Assembly: GCA_006937955.1 (NCBI GenBank) | Contig: SSNP01000037.1 | Location: 3,110,152-3,174,151, forward strand | DNA from: Pachypanchax playfairii | Lineage: Eukaryota; Chordata; Actinopteri; Cyprinodontiformes; Aplocheilidae | DNA length: 64,000 nucleotides | Direction of reading: 5' to 3' | Part shown: positions 58,586-64,000 of the stretch, in pieces | Numbering within the stretch: position 1 is the stretch's first letter | How the letters are laid out: every line of letters begins with the position of its first letter | Made by a program: the position numbers and the translations under genes | The notes under the pieces: generated by a model | What the model was told of the DNA's origin: nothing | The model's database searches: none | Seen by the model: only the letters and a program-made list of their open reading frames with translations

Positions 58586-61500
58586 ATGGTTTTCTACCAG
58601 CTGATCTGTGTGGCGACTCTGCTGACTCTCCTGACCAAAGGTAAGAATCTCTGCTCACCTGGATCAGGTGAACAGAAACATTATGAATCAACTTACTGAT
58701 TCATCAATAAGAATATTTATCATTAGAAACACAAACTGAACTCATGACTAGAGATTTAAAATAGTCATGAAGACAGTTGATACATCAGAGAAATAAACGG
58801 TTTCAGTAGTTCTCGTGTTGTTTAGCTTCATTTAGCTTGAAGATTTTCTTTTTGTGATTGAAGTTTAAAGATGAATGAATTTGGATGAAATATGGGATGT
58901 TTGAGTTGGACCTGGTTTCCATCATCACAGCTCAGGGATGATCAGAGGGTTTTTCTAAGACATGAAGCCGCAACTCCTTATTTCAAAACAAATAACTGTA
59001 TAAAAGTGTTTCCTGGAACAGACAACAGAACAGTTAGTGATGTGTTGATGGAGAATAAAAACTCAGACTTAAATCTGTTTGAGGAGAGTCGAGCTGAATG
59101 TTTGAACTTGAAACAGTTGAGTATCTGAATAAAAAGCTGTTTTTTGTGTGTCCAGCACGCGATGAAGCTCCAACACATGATATCTGTCACAGTATTTACT
59201 TCTCCTTGTTAGTCTAGAAACACTTTTCATTTCAAACTCATGAAGCTCTTCGAAGGAGACGCGAAACAACTTCAAGAACTAAGAAAAAAAGTCCAGTTGC
59301 CTTTTCTGAGCTACAAAGAGAGTTTGTTGTTGTTTACTTGTTTTCTGTGTTTTAGAGTCTGAGTCTTGTTTTTTAGTTTAGTTAATTTTTCATGAATCAA
59401 TAGATCAAAACTATTTTGTTGTTTTCCTTTTTGATAGTAATTTAATTTTCTTGATGTGACTTGCATGATAAATGAGAGTGGAGGGTTTGTCCAGCGCTTC
59501 AGCTCGTCTTTGATGGACAAACTGGACGGTAACGTGGGTTAAAAGACTCTGACAGCCCAGAGGAAATGTGAACAGCTGGGTGGTAAATGACATCAGTGTT
59601 CAGTGGTAGAGGGTTGTTTTGAGTTGAACAGTCTCGTCTCTTCATAAAACTGTAACAAATAATCATCTAACAGAATCTGTACCTTGAAATTTTCTACATT
59701 TTTAGTTTAGTTTGTTTTGTTATTGTTGCTGTAAGAGGTTGAATTGAAATGCTGAATAGTGATTGGTGAGTACGGGCATCCTCGCCTGATTCCACTGAAT
59801 GCTGGATGACATGTGTTATATAAGTCTATTCAAGGAACATTAAAAATAATATTGGAAAAATAAGAGTCCTAGAATATCTCTTACAGAAGTAAAAATGTAT
59901 GTTAAATATTATTTATGATGTAAAGGATCGTCACTAGACGTTTGTGTTTCTTGTTTTTCAGAGTCAGAGTCTCAGTTATCAGGTAAGAATCATCACATAT
60001 TTATGTTTGTTATGTTTATAATGTTATATTTGTATTTTATTTCAAAAGCAAAAGCTGGTTAAAGATAATGGAATAAAATGTATTTTATTGGAGTTTCTTC
60101 TGCTCTGGAGGTTGTGGGAGTCTCTAACACCCATCTCTCCTCAGAATGTGGTCTAGCAACATTCAACACCAGGATTGTTGGAGGACAGACAGCTGCTACA
60201 GGCAGCTGGCCCTGGCAGGTCAGTCTGCAGAACTCGGCTCATTTCTGTGGAGGATCTCTGATTAACAGTCAGTGGGTGCTGACGGCTGCTCACTGCGTCA
60301 CGAGGTGAGAAATCACTCATCTACAGGTGGTTCACTCGTCAGTCAGGAGTGGAGTTCTGAATGTTCCAACAGGAACAGGTCCAAACTACCGACTGACAGG
60401 TTTAAATTGTTCATTTGAAAACTTTGTAAATAATTAATAATTAATTAACCAGCTCTCAGCTCCAGCTAGTAACCAAACCACCAGACTCTCCTGGAAACTG
60501 TTAAAGTGGTCTTGATCAAAAGTTCTCAGACTTTCTTCCAGAGTCTTCCTTTGACTGGTGTTTCTTTGGCTGCTCTTTATTTAGTCCTTGTATCTGACCA
60601 TTCTCTGAGGAATGTTTGAATTTTCAGCTGCAAGGTAAGAACTATGTGAATCAACAGGAGTCCACACCTGGGAATAATATTTGAAGTTGTGTTTTTTCAG
60701 GAAAATGTTCCAAACTTTTTTATGGATGATGACTTAAAATTTGTACTGGAACTAACCACCAGGGGGCGCTGGTGAGTGACAGCTTTTATCTAATGGCTCT
60801 TTAAAGTGTCTCTGACAAGCTCAAGTCTTAATAAAACATTTAGAAACATTATAACTTTGTTTAATAAAACATGGTGCAAATTTGTGTTGATTGACTTTTA
60901 TAAGGCAAGTATGAATGTTTTTATGAACTTCAGGCATGTCTCAATTTCAAAGCTAAAAAAACAGGAAGTGATGAAACAGGAAGCAGCTCCTTGTTTCCAT
61001 CTTACATGGACATTAAACGTATTAGTGATCTTGTGTTTTCATTGATAAAATGGTGAAACTCTGTATATCAGCTGGTTAACAACACTGCTTCATTAATGTA
61101 TTTCCCTAAATCAGACCCAGAGAATGATGACATCACTCACACAGAAATAAAAGACTTGATGATGTTCTGACTCAGTGGGTTGGAGTTTGATCGAGTCATT
61201 TTCACTCAGCAGAGACACGAGTTAAACATCAAATATCATTTCTATCAACAACAACACCTGTAATCTAATACTGCACAGAAACAAAGCAGCAATATACAGA
61301 AAGAACGGTGATGACACTGAGACTGACTATGTTTGATCAGCAGAACATGAAGGAACCGATTTCAGCTCAAACAGCATCAGAACTGGTTCTGTTCACATCG
61401 TCTCATCTCCTGAGTCCATTTCTCCTTCAGAAAGAGACACTCAGAAACTACAGATTCTGGTTCTGATTCTACATGTTCTGTCATAATAAATCACTTTGTA

Positions 61501-64000
61501 ACATCTTCGGTTCCTGTGTTTCACCACTTACAGTAAAGGCACCTTTCTTGAAATTATGCAGTAAAATTCCATAAATCTGCATATTTGAAACTTTATTACT
61601 GGAAATCTGAACATCCTGGTTTATGTGGAACATTAGTTACTGGGTAAAAATGTGATATTGATTGATATGAAGTTGTAAAATTACATAAAAATCACATGTC
61701 AGAGACACTGCATGGCTTCAAACTTCCTCAGCTTACATGATAATATAACAGAAGTTATAATTTTTGGGCTCACTAGTAACTGCAGATCTGTTCAACCTCC
61801 TGCAGCCTCATGATCCTCCAGATCAATTAGATCTGTTGATCATGTGCTGTTATCCATCCCAGGGTCCGGGCTGGTCCTCAGAGGTGATTGGGTCTTTAAA
61901 GATCCTGACCTCCTGACTCTGCTGTATCTAAATCTCAACTTAAAACTCATTATACTCACTTGATTTGACTCACCATGAGAGTTTTTAAATATTTAATCTT
62001 TTAATTATCTTATATAATTTTACAGTTTTTTTTTAATTATTACTATTCTGTAATTTTTCTTGTTTTCTGTTGCTATCAAATTATCTTCTTGGCCAGGAGC
62101 AGGTGCTTTAAAATGTGATTTATAAATATATTTGTTTTGATTTAAAGGAACTTAAGGCAGCTTTACAAAATCTGACTCAGTGCTGCCGCGACAGGCGCTG
62201 TGGCTAACTGCAGCCACCAGCCAAGCCGGCACGGGAGCGCGCACAGACACTTTACAGACTGTTCGTCTTCACAGCACTGCACCGGGGAGGCTAACATACT
62301 TCACGTCAGGTCTCTCCACTCTGTTATTTGATTTGATCTCATCATTTTCATACTGTATCAGGCTCTAAACACGACCTATAATGTTTTCTCACCTGGTCAC
62401 AAGGAAATGAGCCATGTCAGCATCCGTTTTCACTCCCAAATGCAGCTGAAGTTCCCTCCATGAACCCAACGCATATCCAATATTTATGCGGGTGCCTGCC
62501 CGGCTTCGGTCATATTTTTTTTTAGACTCACGAGATGCCGCTGATAAAGTCTTTTTTTTCTTCGTGGTGCCACTTTTTTGGGGGGTGAGAGTGGATGCAG
62601 GTCGTTTGCTGGCTGCAGAAACATCCATAAGTATACCTTCAGTGTTTGAATCCAAGTCCACGGCGGCCATGTACTTCCTGTTCAAGAGCTGTCGGCAACG
62701 CGCATGCAGCGTCAATTTACGTCACATCCCTACAACTGCGCGGGAAATTCGGACGTCGAACTGCAGCGCATTATGTAGCACACAGCGTTTCCAAGGCAAC
62801 AGACATATATGCAGATGGCCTCGTTATTTTGGGTTTTTAATGCTTCATGACCCATTAGCATTGAATAAACTGGAAATGCATGTGTAGTTTTTCACAAGTC
62901 TTGCCTTAAGTCCCTTTAAATCATCTTCTTGAAGTAAAATTACCATATAGTAAACACTATCTGTAACTCCAAGCAATAAATATTTTTAAAATGTTTTTTT
63001 TTCCTGTCTCCTCTAGTTTCAATGGAAACCCAACTGGTCTGACGGTCCATCTGGGTCTTCAGAGTCTGCAGGGTTCTAATCCCAATGCGGTGACACAGTC
63101 AGTAACTCAGATCATTGTTCATCCAAACTACAACTCTGGAACCAGCAACAATGACATCGCCCTCCTGAAGCTCTCCTCACCTGTAACTTTCAACGACTAC
63201 ATCAGACCCGTCTGCCTGGCGGCCTCAGGCAGCACCTTCTACAGTGGCGTGAACAGCTGGGTCACTGGATGGGGAAACATTGGATATGGAGGTGGGTTGA
63301 ACGCAGATCCAGACTTCAGAACTTGAGACAGAGGTTTCATGAGGATTACAGAAAGAATGATACTTCATACTGCTGTCATGTTTCATAACATCTGTCAGTT
63401 TTGTTTTCACATAGCTCCCTCCTCTCTCCTCCCCCCCCCCTCCTTTCATCACCGGTCATTGTTTCCACCTGCTCGCTGCGCAATCAGTGCCCACTCTCAC
63501 CTGTGCTTTGCTCAATATGAATGAAATGAATGAATGAAAAATACTTTATTTATCCCAGAAGGGAAATTCAACAGACTGGAGGGATTTCTTCTGAGCTCAT
63601 CACCCCCTGACCCTTGCACCTTGTTTCCTGTCAGTCTTTCATCTCCATTGGGCTCTCAGAAGGTTTTGGCCTTTGTGGACTCTGTGTCCAATGCAGACTT
63701 CGTAGACCCTAGGCAGAGGACCTTTTACATCACCTGACTGTTGATGCTCTCCCAACAGGTGACTGTACATGTAATCATGCTCTCCACAACAGAACTTTAA
63801 AAGATCTTCAACATCTTGCTGGAAACACTGAAGGATTTTGGCATGTTGCTGCTCCTCACAAAGGCCACAATCATCTCCTTTCTCTTGTTCACATTCAAGA
63901 TAAGATGATGACTCAAGATAGATTGCCAGTTAGTTGTATGCTCAGCATCATCATAATCACCTCTTCCTCCTGAACCCTGTTAGTAATAGCCTGGAACATA
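58586..64000 (+). CDS. Second polyserase-like protease gene, cut by the window end
   Basis: Tandem paralogue of the gene at 45798. Exons visible: 58586-58640 (signal peptide), 59962-59982, 60145-60304 (TR|IVGG activation site and LTAAHC His) and 63017-63291 (NNDIALL Asp). The reading frame is intact to the last visible donor. Exon lengths and phases are identical to gene 1; only about two differences are seen in the 160-bp exon and about three in the 275-bp exon (changes include T/N, L/F, A/T, T/S and T/N). The remaining exons, including the Ser exon and any second domain, lie beyond 64000, so it is unknown whether it also carries a pseudoprotease domain. Intron 3 is 2.7 kb against 0.54 kb in gene 1 because of inserted elements. 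Confidence 0.85.
60756..60770 (+). promoter_or_regulatory. Strong CTCF-like motif in intron 3 of protease gene 2
   Basis: CCACCAGGGGGCGCT matches the CTCF core consensus. The aligned site in gene 1 intron 3 (49254-49267, CCACTAGGGGCACC) is degraded. Confidence 0.6.
61770..62140 (+). mobile_element. LINE 3'-end relic in protease gene 2 intron 3
   Basis: A short frame reads SKSQLKTHYTHLI, resembling the FKSRLKTHLF motif at the C-terminus of common fish LINE proteins. An AT-rich 3' part follows, with 'gctttaaaatgtgatttata'. Boundaries are approximate. Confidence 0.5.
62141..62920 (-). mobile_element. 780-bp DNA transposon keeping a promoter-like region and first coding exon
   Basis: Terminal inverted repeats TTTAAAGGAACTTAAGGCA (62141-62159) and TGCCTTAAGTCCCTTTAAA (62902-62920). 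On the minus strand a CpG-rich stretch (about 62690-62780, including GCGCGGGAAA) precedes an ATG at 62670. The frame runs through a Lys-rich segment and GTRINIGYALGSWRELQLHL to ACC AG|GTGAGA at about 62384. That looks like exon 1 of a spliced element gene whose remaining exons are deleted. I recall similar RxNIGxAxxxWRELxxxxG stretches in uncharacterised fish transposon-type proteins, but the family is not certain. Confidence 0.7.
63520..63990. mobile_element. Interspersed repeat at the right edge
   Basis: (GAAT)n followed by AAAATACTTTATTTATCCC AGAAGGGAAATTCA is the standard 3' end of a fish retroelement in reverse orientation. The downstream sequence up to the window end is probably the same element. 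It lies in intron 4 of protease gene 2. Confidence 0.6.

Noticed and set aside
1..64000. CRISPR arrays, operons or bacterial-type systems
   Set aside because: Spliced vertebrate genes throughout; the tandem repeats have no spacer structure.

Overview
The window is animal nuclear DNA from a ray-finned (teleost) fish. The genes are split into many short exons with GT-AG introns, several only about 80-120 bp long. Introns and spacers are full of fish-type repeats: LINE 3' ends with ATCC/GGAT or TCTGATTCTGATTC tails, a tRNA-derived SINE, inverted-repeat MITEs and minisatellites. The encoded proteins match vertebrate families. I cannot name the species. Single N bases at 14381 and 53165 mark weak points in the assembly.

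Layout, left to right. A probable minus-strand first coding exon (362-397) belongs to a gene lying off the left edge. srrm2 (+, 3209-18338) encodes a spliceosome-associated SR-repeat scaffold, with two coding minisatellites and an apparently duplicated exon. rab35 (+, 22788-26808) encodes a small GTPase; its last intron holds a 1.3 kb, roughly 50-copy minisatellite. anapc2 (-, 27800-32871) encodes the cullin subunit of the anaphase-promoting complex and is convergent with rab35. rnf25 (+, 33732-37069) encodes a RWD-RING ubiquitin ligase and is divergent from anapc2, about 0.9 kb away. kat8 (+, 38089-43258) encodes the MYST acetyltransferase MOF. After it comes a tandem pair of polyserase-like serine protease genes (+, 45798-54835 and 58586 to beyond the right edge).

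The single-copy genes are housekeeping genes (splicing, endosomal recycling, mitotic proteolysis, ubiquitination, H4K16 acetylation) and do not form one pathway. The informative neighbourhood is kat8 next to secreted or GPI-anchored S1 proteases, which matches mammalian KAT8-PRSS8-PRSS36. The first protease gene encodes an intact trypsin-like domain followed by a second domain that has lost its catalytic His and Asp but keeps GDSGG, then a hydrophobic tail typical of GPI anchoring. The second protease gene is a near-identical duplicate at its 5' exons and is cut by the window end.

Most worth a second look: (1) the srrm2 exon duplication around an N and a MITE, probably a haplotype assembly artefact; (2) one minisatellite family with large arrays in rab35 and kat8 introns in opposite orientation; (3) the pseudoprotease domain and a leftover third half-domain exon beside an N; (4) a transposon in the second protease gene that keeps a promoter-like region and a first coding exon with a splice donor. 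I found no wholly new gene system. All exon calls are by eye.
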